Shown in pieces: positions 24,469-32,129 of a stretch of 64,000 bases of DNA. Source of the DNA: Bacteroidota bacterium (GTDB lineage: Bacteria > Bacteroidota > Bacteroidia > Bacteroidales > Prolixibacteraceae). Both the position numbers and the translations under genes were made by a program. The notes beneath the pieces were generated by a model that saw only the letters and a list, made by a program, of their open reading frames with translations, searched no databases and had not been told where the DNA came from. The stretch lies in the NCBI GenBank assembly GCA_030698405.1, contig JAUYMU010000050.1:1-64000 (forward strand), read 5' to 3'. The number at the start of each line of letters is the position of its first letter. The first letter of the stretch is position 1.

Positions 24469-25887
24469 TTGGAAAAGAATATCAAATACATTCTGTGGTC
24501 GGTTAGCGGTGTAATGCTGATCCTTTTTTTCTGGTGGCTCCTGAAAGACCCAACCAACCAGTTTGTTGAAAGCATTCCCGGAGAGGACAATAAAGGCGCC
24601 GATTCAACAATGATGGACGTTGTAAACATCGGCGAGAATTTCGAATTGTTCGGAACTTCAACATCTAATTTAAAAGGAATCTGGCCTCGTTTCCGTGGAG
24701 CTGATTACGACAATATTGTAAAAAACTCAAGCCCGCTTAAAAACTCATGGTCTGGCGATCAGCCTGAAATTTTGTGGTCGGTTGAATTGGGCGAAGGCCA
24801 TGCGGGACCTGCCATTTATGAGGGAAAAGTTTATTTGATGGATTATGATGAAACGTCACGCGAAGATGCCTTGCGCTGTTTTTCGCTTGAAGATGGCAAG
24901 GAACTTTGGAGGCGTTCGTACAAATTGAGCATCAAACGAAATCATGGAATGTCGCGCACGGTTCCCGCCATAACTCCTGAATATGTGTTGACCATTGGAC
25001 CACGCTGCCACGTGATGTGCGTGAAGCGTGAAACCGGTGATCTGGTTTGGGGGCTCGACATGGTTCAGAAATACCAGACCGAGGTACCGCTGTGGTTTAC
25101 CGGACAATGCCCGATGATCGACGGAAATAAAGCGATTCTTGCTCCTGGTGGAACTTCCGTAATGATTGCAGTTGATTTGGCCACGGGCGAAGTTTTATGG
25201 GAAACTCCAAATCCGGGCGGGATACAAATGTCGCACTCTTCAATTGTTCCCTGGACTTTTAACGGCAAGAAAATGTATGTATATAGCGCTGTTGGGGCAG
25301 TAATTGCCGTGTCAGCAGAAGGCGATGATGAAGGCAAAATCCTTTGGCAGTCAACTGCCTGGAACCATTCGGTGGTTGCTCCGGCTCCGGTTTGTTTCCC
25401 CGATGGGAAAGTATTTTTAACTGCCGGATATGGCGCCGGAAGTATGATGATTCAGGTAACTCCTTCAGGAGCAGAATATAAAGTTGATGTTTTAAAAGAA
25501 TTCAGCCCGAAGGATGGAATGGCTTGCGAACAGCAGACTCCTGTTATTTGGGACGGGATGATGTTTGGAATTCAGCCCAAAGATGCAGGCCCGCTGCGTA
25601 ACCAATTGGTATGTGTTTCTCCGGATGATGTCACCAAAATCGTCTGGACTTCAGGAAAAGAAGGCCGTTTTGGTCTGGGACCATACCTGATTGCCGATAA
25701 TAAGATGTATGTGCTAAGCGATGATGGAACGCTGACGATGATTAAACCTGACAGTAAAAAGTACGTTCAAATGGCGCAGAAAAAACTGTTCGACGGGCAC
25801 GATGCCTGGGGACCGATGGCCATTGCCGATGGGCGCTTGCTGTTGCGTGATGCGAAAACAATGTATTGTGTAAACATTAGCCAATAA
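24469..25887 (+). CDS. Membrane-anchored PQQ-like beta-propeller protein 4
   Basis: A 472-residue protein with one N-terminal transmembrane segment (about 7-24, ILWSVSGVMLILFFWWLL), a linker of about 50 residues and a PQQ-like propeller starting WPRFRGADYDNIV. Blades show DGKELWRRSY, TGDLVWGLD, TGEVLWETPN and GKILWQST. The start must be the TTG at 24469: a stop lies at 24460-24462 and no ATG or GTG occurs before the membrane segment. It is divergent from propellers 1-3, with cysteines in RCHVMCVK. Position directly before the NHL and Tat Fe-S genes suggests it is the membrane partner of that module. Confidence 0.82.
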   Translation: MEKNIKYILWSVSGVMLILFFWWLLKDPTNQFVESIPGEDNKGADSTMMDVVNIGENFELFGTSTSNLKGIWPRFRGADYDNIVKNSSPLKNSWSGDQPEILWSVELGEGHAGPAIYEGKVYLMDYDETSREDALRCFSLEDGKELWRRSYKLSIKRNHGMSRTVPAITPEYVLTIGPRCHVMCVKRETGDLVWGLDMVQKYQTEVPLWFTGQCPMIDGNKAILAPGGTSVMIAVDLATGEVLWETPNPGGIQMSHSSIVPWTFNGKKMYVYSAVGAVIAVSAEGDDEGKILWQSTAWNHSVVAPAPVCFPDGKVFLTAGYGAGSMMIQVTPSGAEYKVDVLKEFSPKDGMACEQQTPVIWDGMMFGIQPKDAGPLRNQLVCVSPDDVTKIVWTSGKEGRFGLGPYLIADNKMYVLSDDGTLTMIKPDSKKYVQMAQKKLFDGHDAWGPMAIADGRLLLRDAKTMYCVNISQ

Positions 25888-25891
25888 AACT

Positions 25892-26854
25892 ATGAACCGG
25901 AAACTGGTAAATATCGTATTGATCGTTCTTGCTGTCGCAATTGTGGTTGTTATAGGCAAAGATTTTATCGGGAAGAAAGCCGGGAAGAACATTGAAAATC
26001 CCTACGAATACAATATTGATGAATTTCGGCAGGTGGACTCGACCCAGATTTTATATACTGAAACGCTGAATTTTCCGGTCAAAGTTCACGATTGGGGCGG
26101 AATAACCGTGTCGGATTCAATGATTATTGTGGCTACAGCCAATGAGTTAATCAGGTTTGATTATTCAGGAAAAGAAATATTGCGCAAATCGTTGATTGAC
26201 AGCGCAACCTGCGTAACCATTGACGATAATCGCCAGATTTGGATTGGGATGCGCCATTATGTGGTGATGTACGACCTGAACGGAACGCTGGTGAAACGCT
26301 GGAATTCGTTTGGCGACCGGTCTGTAATTACATCGCTGGCTGTTTCCGGAGAAAATGTATATGTGGCTGATGCCGGAAACCGGATCGTTTATCAGTGCAA
26401 TACCAACGGACAAATTATGCAGAAAATAGGGGAGAAGAATGAGCAAAAAGGGATTTCTGGATTTGCAATTCCAAGCCCGTATTTTGATGTGGCTATTGAC
26501 GACGGTGGTTTTTTATGGGCGGCAAATACCGGAAAGCATACTTTCGAGAATTACAATCCGGATGGTTCGCTGCGCACATCGTGGGGAATAACCAGTTTCA
26601 AAGTTGAAGGTTTCAGCGGTTGCTGCAATCCGGCGCATATTTCAATTTTGGATGATAATTCATTCATCACCAGTGAAAAAGGAATGCCTCGAATCAAGAT
26701 ATACGATCAGCATGGACAATTCACCGGTGTGGTCGCGCCACCGGCGGCATTCAATGGTTCATTGGCACCCGATATTGCGGTGGACAAACTGCACCGGGTA
26801 ATTGCCCTCGATTTTGAACGCCAGCAGGTAAGAATTTTTGAAAAGAACGATTAA
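25892..26854 (+). CDS. Membrane-anchored NHL/six-bladed propeller protein
   Basis: A 320-residue protein with an N-terminal anchor (IVLIVLAVAIVVVIGKDFIG) and an NHL-like propeller. Blades end in VADAGNRIVYQCNTNGQIM, AANTGKHTFENYNPDGSLR and a DLNGTLVKRW strand. The segment GFSGCCNPAHI carries a vicinal Cys pair, unusual for the fold. It starts 4 bp after propeller 4 and is followed at once by the small Tat protein, so the genes are translationally tight. NHL propellers bind proteins or act as a platform; a specific function is not visible. Confidence 0.78.
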   Translation: MNRKLVNIVLIVLAVAIVVVIGKDFIGKKAGKNIENPYEYNIDEFRQVDSTQILYTETLNFPVKVHDWGGITVSDSMIIVATANELIRFDYSGKEILRKSLIDSATCVTIDDNRQIWIGMRHYVVMYDLNGTLVKRWNSFGDRSVITSLAVSGENVYVADAGNRIVYQCNTNGQIMQKIGEKNEQKGISGFAIPSPYFDVAIDDGGFLWAANTGKHTFENYNPDGSLRTSWGITSFKVEGFSGCCNPAHISILDDNSFITSEKGMPRIKIYDQHGQFTGVVAPPAAFNGSLAPDIAVDKLHRVIALDFERQQVRIFEKND

Positions 26855-26855
26855 A

Positions 26856-27068
26856 ATGAACGATCAAAAAAACAACCGGAGAGATTTTTTCAGAAAAGCT
26901 GCGCAGCTAACTTTTCTGTCAGCCATGATTGGCGGTTCGGCCTATTTGCTGGCCGAAGACCGGGTTCAGTTGGAAGGTTGCGGCGATAATCAGTTTTGCA
27001 AAAAATGCCAGAAAATAGCGACTTGTTCGTTGGATCAGGCTAATAAATACAGAAAAGATGAGCGATAA
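26856..27068 (+). CDS. 70-residue Tat-exported protein with a symmetric four-Cys motif
   Basis: A very small protein with a twin-arginine signal (NNRRDFFRKAAQLTFLSAM). After cleavage only about 35-40 residues remain, carrying four cysteines with mirror spacing, C-x5-C-x2-C-x5-C (GCGDNQFCKKCQKIATC), and a charged tail. The Tat route means it probably folds round a cofactor in the cytoplasm first, most simply an Fe-S cluster or another metal. I know no family name for it. It overlaps the Tat ferredoxin gene by 11 bp, so the two are probably co-translated and may act together. The ATG at 26856 is preferred to the upstream TTG because it gives a standard Tat leader. Confidence 0.72.
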   Translation: MNDQKNNRRDFFRKAAQLTFLSAMIGGSAYLLAEDRVQLEGCGDNQFCKKCQKIATCSLDQANKYRKDER

Positions 27069-27651
27069 AAATGAACCCAAAAGCATAGAGCGCCGTCGGT
27101 TTATCCGCAGCGGGATGCAAATGGCGCTGGCTGTTTCGCTTGGCGGTGTGGCTGGTGTTTCGTTCCTGAATGCGACTCCCAAAGATCTGGTTTGGCAGAT
27201 CGATCCTTTCAAATGTGTGCAATGCGGGCGCTGTGCCACCGAATGCGTAATGACGCCTTCAGCAGTAAAATGCGTGCATGCCTACGCTTTATGCGGCTAT
27301 TGCGACTTGTGTGGCGGATACCTGAAACCCGATGCGAATGCCCGTAGCACGGCTGCCGAAAATCAGCTTTGCCCAACAGCCGCCATCAAACGTAAATTTA
27401 TTGAAGAACCTTATTACGAGTACGAAATCATCGAAGATCTGTGCATCGGTTGTGCCAAGTGTGTGGCCGGTTGTACTGCATTCGGAAACGGGTCGTTTCA
27501 TTTGCAGATTCGTCATAACTTGTGCAAAAATTGCAACGACTGCGCCATTGCACGAGTTTGTCCGGCTGAAGCTTTTGTGCGCGTTCCGGCTGATACACCC
27601 TATTTAATTAAGGGTGATTTTACCAAAGGCGGCAAAGGGAAGAACGCTTAG
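27058..27651 (+). CDS. Tat-exported multi-[4Fe-4S] ferredoxin (NapG-like)
   Basis: A 197-residue protein with a Tat signal (IERRRFIRSGMQMALAVS) and four Cys-rich motifs: CVQCGRCATEC, CVHAYALCGYCDLC, CIGCAKCVAGC and CKNCNDCAIARVC, each linked with the lone Cys of another motif as in NapG/MauM ferredoxins that carry four [4Fe-4S] clusters. NapG-type proteins pass electrons from a NapH-type quinol-oxidising membrane protein to a periplasmic acceptor, and a NapH-like gene follows at 28756. No NapA/B nitrate reductase is nearby, so the acceptor here is different. Repeats and an ORF6N gene now separate the pair. Confidence 0.88.
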   Translation: MSDKNEPKSIERRRFIRSGMQMALAVSLGGVAGVSFLNATPKDLVWQIDPFKCVQCGRCATECVMTPSAVKCVHAYALCGYCDLCGGYLKPDANARSTAAENQLCPTAAIKRKFIEEPYYEYEIIEDLCIGCAKCVAGCTAFGNGSFHLQIRHNLCKNCNDCAIARVCPAEAFVRVPADTPYLIKGDFTKGGKGKNA

Positions 27652-27654
27652 AAG

Positions 27655-27681
27655 AGTTGGCAGTCGCAGTCACAGTTTTCA
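27655..27681. repeat. Short CAGTCN tandem repeat
   Basis: Degenerate cagtcgcagtcacag units just after the ferredoxin gene. A similar tract is at 62348-62375. The 590-bp gap 27652-28241 also holds two ORF6N fragments and two composite repeats. Confidence 0.4.
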
Positions 27682-27682
27682 G

Positions 27683-27769
27683 GAATTTCTAAGATCACAA
27701 ATTGTGACCATAGAAAAGGAGTTGAAAATTTTGAGGAGCAATTTTAGCACCTTAAACAGTAGAGGGTGA
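27683..27769 (+). pseudogene. ORF6N-domain gene fragment 1
   Basis: The frame from 27683 to the TGA at 27767 reads EFLRSQIVTIEKELKILR followed by SNFSTLNSRG. The intact ORF6N gene at 28242 has LRCNFSTLETTGRGK at the same place, and the DNA shares 17 bases (gcaattttagcacctta). It is a short remnant of the central ORF6N segment directly before composite repeat copy 2. Confidence 0.5.
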
Positions 27770-27783
27770 CCAAGTCGTTTTGA

Positions 27784-27907
27784 GACACTGAAAGTGTCAA
27801 ATATGAATAACCACGGGTAAAGCGAAGCGGAACCCGTGGATAAGATGAAGAAAACATTACCGTCCGCGCAGGAATGATCAACAGAGAAATATTCTGATTG
27901 CGGACGG
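27784..27907 (+). repeat. Composite hairpin repeat, copy 2 (tail type B2)
   Basis: Hairpin 1 is GACAC-tgaaa-GTGTC (27784-27798), the linker is CAAATATGAATAA, hairpin 2 is CCACGGGT/ACCCGTGG (27811-27818, 27832-27839) and the tail 27860-27907 is bounded by CCGTCCGC/GCGGACGG. It is almost identical to copy 3, 209 bp downstream. Confidence 0.8.
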
Positions 27908-27921
27908 GAGGAGAATATTGA

Positions 27922-27978
27922 TATTTTGAGTGGGGTCGTTTGAGGTTGCAAATTGAAACCTCAAGTAGTGGAGGATGA
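27922..27978 (+). pseudogene. ORF6N-domain gene fragment 2
   Basis: The frame reads WGRLRLQIETSSSGG then a stop, close to the LRSQxETSSWGG stretch common in the middle of ORF6N proteins. It sits just before composite repeat copy 3, as fragment 1 sits before copy 2. It is short, so the identification is tentative. Confidence 0.4.
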
Positions 27979-27992
27979 CCAAGATATTTTGA

Positions 27993-28116
27993 GACACTGA
28001 AAGTGTCAAATATGAATAACCGCGGGTAAAGCGAAGCGGAACCCGTGGATAAGATGAAGAGAATATTACCGTCCGCGCTGAAATGATCAACAGAGAAATA
28101 TTCTGATTGCGGACGG
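27993..28116 (+). repeat. Composite hairpin repeat, copy 3 (tail type B2)
   Basis: Same order as copy 2: GACAC/GTGTC (27993-28007), CCGCGGGT with ACCCGTGG (28020-28027, 28041-28048, one G-T pair) and tail CCGTCCGC/GCGGACGG (28069-28116). Few differences from copy 2 by eye, so it is a recent duplication or paired insertion. Confidence 0.8.
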
Positions 28117-28241
28117 AGTGAGAAAATCAAATAAAAGAGATAGGTTATCTCGATTTGTGATAAGCTGTAAGAATCAGGATAAGAAAAAATATAGGAATTG
28201 GATTATTAGGGCGAATTTGTAAAATGCTAAGAACCGAATAA

Positions 28242-28769
28242 ATGCAACTCGAAAAAATTCAAACGAAGATTTACGAAATCCGGGAACAGAAAGTTATGCT
28301 GGATTTTGACCTTGCTGAACTTTATGAGACTGAAACAAAATATCTAAAAAGGGCAGTAAAGGTTAATATTAAAAGGTTCCCTCCTGATTTTATGTTTGAG
28401 CTCACCAAGCTTGAATATGATTCTCTAAGGTGCAATTTTAGCACCTTAGAAACTACAGGCAGGGGAAAGTACGCTAAATATTTGCCTTTTGCCTTCACTG
28501 AGCAGGGCGTTGCAATGTTGAGTGGTATTCTTAATTCGGATAAAGCAATTGAAGTCAATATTTCAATTATGAGAGCTTTTGTTTTTGTGCGACAATATGC
28601 TTTGTCCCATAAAGATTTGACTGCAAAATTACAGGAACTTGAGAACAAATATGACAAACAATTTAATGACGTGTATGACGCCATAAACTTTCTGCTTCAA
28701 AAAGACAATCAGGAAACAGAGCAAAAACTGCGTAAACGAATAGGTTATAAAAATGATGAGACTAATTAA
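28242..28769 (+). CDS. ORF6N domain-containing protein
   Basis: A 175-residue protein with an N-terminal ORF6N domain (about 5-105: IREQKVMLDFDLAELYETETKYL, then RFPPDFMFELTKLEYDSL and LPFAFTEQGVAMLSGIL). A C-terminal coiled coil (LTAKLQELENKYDKQFND) and a basic end (KLRKRIGYKND) follow. The family is related to phage antirepressors and is common in mobile or variable regions of Bacteroidota; its role is unknown. Its last 14-17 bases overlap the start of the NapH-like gene. Upstream lie two fragments of related genes and two composite repeats, so this locus has seen repeated insertions. Confidence 0.9.
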   Translation: MQLEKIQTKIYEIREQKVMLDFDLAELYETETKYLKRAVKVNIKRFPPDFMFELTKLEYDSLRCNFSTLETTGRGKYAKYLPFAFTEQGVAMLSGILNSDKAIEVNISIMRAFVFVRQYALSHKDLTAKLQELENKYDKQFNDVYDAINFLLQKDNQETEQKLRKRIGYKNDETN

Positions 28770-30024
28770 ACGATATTTTTTACTGGTTTCGATACTGCTA
28801 TACATGGCAGTTCAATCTTTTGCTGCCGATCCGCAACAGCGGTTCCCGAAACCGGAATTTGATACTGGCTATATTCAGCCTGATACCAAAGCGCCATCAG
28901 CCCGAATGATATTTCTGGAATATTTCGATGTGCTGGTATTGTTGGTGGTACTGTCGCTGGTTACCTGGTTTGTGCTGAAAAAACGCTCCCGAAAAGGTGT
29001 TTTCTGGATTTCTGTTTTCACTTTGCTGTACTTCGGTTTTTACCGCGAAGGTTGCATTTGTTCCATTGGGGCTATTCAGAATGTGGTGTTGGGAATTGTC
29101 GATCCCACTTATGCCATCCCACTTACAGCCTTGTTGTTTTTCCTGATTCCGCTTGTTTTTACACTTTTCTTCGGAAGGACATTCTGCGCCGGGGCTTGTC
29201 CGCTTGGAGCCATTCAGGATATTGTAGTTTTGAAACCCATCGAATTGCCCAAATGGATTCAGAAAGTGTTGGGTTTAATTCCGTATTTGTACCTCGGTTT
29301 GTCGGTTTTATATGTGGCCACCAAATCCGAATTTATCATCTGCCGTTACGATCCGTTTGTCGGACTATTCCGGTTCGATGCACCATTTAATATGCTGATA
29401 TTGGGAGCTTTATTTCTGGCAGTCGGCGTTTTTGTTGCCCGTCCGTATTGCCGGTTCTTTTGTCCTTACGGAGTTTTATTGGGTTGGATGTCGAAGTTTT
29501 CGTCCAAACACATGACCATCACACCTTCAGCATGTATTCAGTGTAAATTGTGTGCAAATTCTTGTCCGTTTGGTGCCATCGACGAACCGGTAGTTGAAAC
29601 CGGAAAACGCCGCAGCAATGTGAACCGCCTGATGACATATTTTGTGCTTCTGCCTTTGTGGGTTGGAATTGGCGGGTTTGCCGGTTCGATGATGCATGTG
29701 CCTTTGTCCAGATTTAACCAGACTGTTTATCTGGCCGAACAAATTGTGGAGCATCCTGAAGTGAAGAATGATCCTAAAAATATTGATGTCCGGACCTTTA
29801 TGGGTTCCGGAAAATCGACCGAACAATTGGTGGTTGAAGCGGATGCCATTCGCAACCAATTCTATTGGGGTGGTTGGTTGCTGGGTGGTTTCATGGGATT
29901 GGTGATCGGTACAAGCCTGATCGGTTTATCGAAATTCAGGAAACGCGAAGACTGGGAACCCAACAGAACCAATTGCCTGAGTTGTGCACGCTGCATGGAT
30001 TATTGCCCGGTGAAGAAAGAATAA
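28756..30024 (+). CDS. NapH/NosR-like membrane polyferredoxin
   Basis: About 422 residues with a signal-like start and five or six transmembrane segments. Two CxxxCP motifs characteristic of the NapH/NosR group are present (GRTFCAGACPLGAIQD and YCRFFCPYGVLLGW), plus a cytoplasmic-type [4Fe-4S] motif CIQCKLCANSCPFGAI and a last Cys-rich end NCLSCARCMDYCP. An extra pair, EGCICSIGAIQN, precedes them. NapH oxidises menaquinol and passes electrons to NapG. There is no FMN-binding domain, so it is not full NosR. It is the natural partner of the Tat ferredoxin at 27058. The start at 28756 (or 28753) lies inside the ORF6N gene. Confidence 0.87.
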   Translation: MRLIKRYFLLVSILLYMAVQSFAADPQQRFPKPEFDTGYIQPDTKAPSARMIFLEYFDVLVLLVVLSLVTWFVLKKRSRKGVFWISVFTLLYFGFYREGCICSIGAIQNVVLGIVDPTYAIPLTALLFFLIPLVFTLFFGRTFCAGACPLGAIQDIVVLKPIELPKWIQKVLGLIPYLYLGLSVLYVATKSEFIICRYDPFVGLFRFDAPFNMLILGALFLAVGVFVARPYCRFFCPYGVLLGWMSKFSSKHMTITPSACIQCKLCANSCPFGAIDEPVVETGKRRSNVNRLMTYFVLLPLWVGIGGFAGSMMHVPLSRFNQTVYLAEQIVEHPEVKNDPKNIDVRTFMGSGKSTEQLVVEADAIRNQFYWGGWLLGGFMGLVIGTSLIGLSKFRKREDWEPNRTNCLSCARCMDYCPVKKE

Positions 30025-30027
30025 AAA

Positions 30028-30189
30028 GAAGCCCCCTCCAAACCTCCCCCAAAAGGGGAGACTTAAGACAATCCCTGATTTTGGAGGTATTTTGGTTGTG
30101 GAAAATTGGAAATTTCAAAATGATAATAGTTCTGAAAAAAAATGAAACACGCTTCACAAAGTCCCCCTTCGGGGGATTTAGGGGGCTTT
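30028..30189. repeat. MITE-like element with C/G-rich inverted ends
   Basis: The left end (30028-30064: AAGCCCCCTCCAAACC, CTCCCCC, AAAAGGGGAG) and the right end (30158-30189: AAAGTCCCCC, GGGGGATTTAGGGGGCTTT) are inverted versions of each other round a 93-bp AT-rich core with no gene. Single ends of the same family are at 35033-35070 and 39738-39776. Confidence 0.65.
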
Positions 30190-30202
30190 AAATATTTTAA
30201 CA

Positions 30203-32026
30203 ATGGATAAAATTAAACTGGCACAACAGGTTGCCTGGATCGCCGCAGGATTTGCCCTTGTTTTGGCCATTTTGCTGATTATCAATTATGTGCAGACAAG
30301 TTTCAACGATCCGATTGAGAACCAAACTATTCCGGCACTGGTAAAACGGCTAAGCGAAAATCCCGGAGACGAGGCTTTGAAAGCCGAAATCCGTGCCTTC
30401 GACCTGATGGCCCGGAAAGCCTATTTTACAAGTCAGTGGCAGTTGCGCACCGGAACTTACCTCATGTTTCTCGGGGTAATTATTTCTATTCTGGCCGTGC
30501 GCTTTGTATTGTCGGCCAAATCGAAACTGAATGAAATCGACAGTGTTGAAAAAGTCAGTGAACTTGATAAACTGGTGGCTCAAAAATGGGTGATTTATGT
30601 CGGTTCAGTTTTAATAGTTCTGGCGCTTGCCGCTGGATTATTATCGTCCAATTCGCTGGAAAAGTACATGGTCAACGAAAATCTGGTTGTTCAGGAAGAA
30701 CAGCCTGCAGAAATAGCTGTTGCTGAAAATGCAGAACCGGCTGTTGCTCCTGAAGATTCATCAGTTACAACCGTTGATGTTCAGGTTGCGGAAATTCCTG
30801 TTACGACTGATGTTCCGGTAACAAATATTGAAACTGTTGCCGCTCCTGCACCAGCCGGTATACCAACACTGGCGCAGTTAAAAGCCAATTATCCGTTCTT
30901 CCGCGGCGCTGAAGGAATTGGGGTGGCGGCTCAAAAAAATACGCCAACCGACTGGAATGGCGCCGGAGGTAAAAATGTAATCTGGAAAGTAAAAGTTCCA
31001 AAATCCGGCTACAGTTCACCCATCATTTGGGGGAACCAGTTGTTTGTGACCGGAGCAGATGCGCAGGTTCGCATGGTTTATTGTTACGATAAAAATACCG
31101 GAAAATTGCTTTGGGAAGCTTCGGCTGATAATATTCAAGGTTCGCCGGCTTCAGCACCCAAAGTGACTGCCGATACGGGTTTGGCAGCACCAACCATGGC
31201 AACTGACGGTCGCGCGGTATTTGCCATTTTCGGAACAGGCGATGTGATTGCCCTCGATATGAGCGGAAAACGTTTGTGGGCGCGCAATCTGGGTGTTCCT
31301 GACAATCATTATGGACATTCTTCGTCGCTGATCATTTACAAAGACAAATTGTTGATTCAATACGATACCAACCGTTCAGGAAAGCTTTTGGCTTTGGCCA
31401 CTCAAACTGGTGCAACCGTTTGGGAAACTGTCCGCGCTTCAAAAGTATCGTGGTCGTCGCCGATTCTGGTAAATACAGGAAGTCGCATGGAACTGATTTT
31501 AACGACCAACCCAAATGTAAATTCATACAATCCTGAAACCGGAAAAGAACTTTGGAACATTGCCTGTCTTTCCGGAGAAGTTGGCCCATCAGCCGGATAT
31601 GCTGACGGGATGGTGTTTGCCGCCAACGAATACGCGAAACTGGTTGGGATAAAGATTGGTGCAACTACAGAAATAGTTTGGGAAGCCGACGAATATTTGC
31701 CTGAAGTTTCGAGCCCGCTGGCAGTAAACGGATTGCTTTATATTGCAACTACTTACGGCGTTTTTACCTGTCTTGATGCCAAAACCGGTGAGAAGCACTG
31801 GGAACAGGAATATGGCGATGCCTTTTATTCGTCGCCAATTTATGCCGATGGAAAAGTTTACATCACCGACATGTCGGGCAAAACGCACATTGTAAAAGCA
31901 ACCAAAGACTATCAGTTGATCGGAACTCCTGAACTGGGCGAAAAATCAGTTTGCTCGCCTGTGTTTGCAGATGGAAAGGTGTATTTGCGCGGAATGAATA
32001 ACTTGTATTGTTTGGGGGCAAAATGA
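30203..32026 (+). CDS. Membrane PQQ-like beta-propeller protein 5
   Basis: A 607-residue protein with three transmembrane segments: about 12-30 (IAAGFALVLAILLIINYV), 85-103 (YLMFLGVIISILAVRFVL) and 132-150 (YVGSVLIVLALAAGLLSS). A Val/Glu/Pro-rich linker (about 160-225) leads to a PQQ-like propeller that begins YPFFRGAEG. Blades carry TGKLLWEA, TGATVWET, TGKELWNI and TGEKHWEQEY. Topology puts the propeller outside the inner membrane. It is the last gene of the one-strand cluster and may dock the secreted propellers to the NapH-like protein. That role is inference. Confidence 0.82.
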   Translation: MDKIKLAQQVAWIAAGFALVLAILLIINYVQTSFNDPIENQTIPALVKRLSENPGDEALKAEIRAFDLMARKAYFTSQWQLRTGTYLMFLGVIISILAVRFVLSAKSKLNEIDSVEKVSELDKLVAQKWVIYVGSVLIVLALAAGLLSSNSLEKYMVNENLVVQEEQPAEIAVAENAEPAVAPEDSSVTTVDVQVAEIPVTTDVPVTNIETVAAPAPAGIPTLAQLKANYPFFRGAEGIGVAAQKNTPTDWNGAGGKNVIWKVKVPKSGYSSPIIWGNQLFVTGADAQVRMVYCYDKNTGKLLWEASADNIQGSPASAPKVTADTGLAAPTMATDGRAVFAIFGTGDVIALDMSGKRLWARNLGVPDNHYGHSSSLIIYKDKLLIQYDTNRSGKLLALATQTGATVWETVRASKVSWSSPILVNTGSRMELILTTNPNVNSYNPETGKELWNIACLSGEVGPSAGYADGMVFAANEYAKLVGIKIGATTEIVWEADEYLPEVSSPLAVNGLLYIATTYGVFTCLDAKTGEKHWEQEYGDAFYSSPIYADGKVYITDMSGKTHIVKATKDYQLIGTPELGEKSVCSPVFADGKVYLRGMNNLYCLGAK

Positions 32027-32084
32027 TTAACGATTGAAGAATAACGATTAACGATCAACGATTTATTGCTCCGAAGTAACAAGA

Positions 32085-32118
32085 TATTAATAACCGTGGA
32101 TGAAATTCCACGGATAAG
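32085..32118 (+). repeat. Composite repeat, hairpin-2-only partial copy
   Basis: CCGTGGA-tgaaat-TCCACGG (32094-32113), preceded by AATAA as in the full copies. The stem sequence differs from the other copies but keeps pairing. Degenerate aacgatt units lie just before it (about 32030-32060). Confidence 0.5.
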
Positions 32119-32129
32119 CAAATAGCAGA

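Noticed and set aside
27784-28116. Two 124-bp repeats as a CRISPR array
   Set aside because: Repeats are too long, only two in number, contain internal hairpins and recur elsewhere as mobile-type elements; there are no spacers of equal length and no cas genes.
27058-30024. A nitrate reductase (nap) locus
   Set aside because: Only NapG-like and NapH-like parts are present; there is no NapA, NapB, NapC or NapD.
19587-32026. True PQQ-dependent dehydrogenases
   Set aside because: Blade motifs alone do not show cofactor binding; no heme CxxCH motif and no PQQ synthesis gene is in the window, and the WRG-type start belongs to propellers of unknown function.
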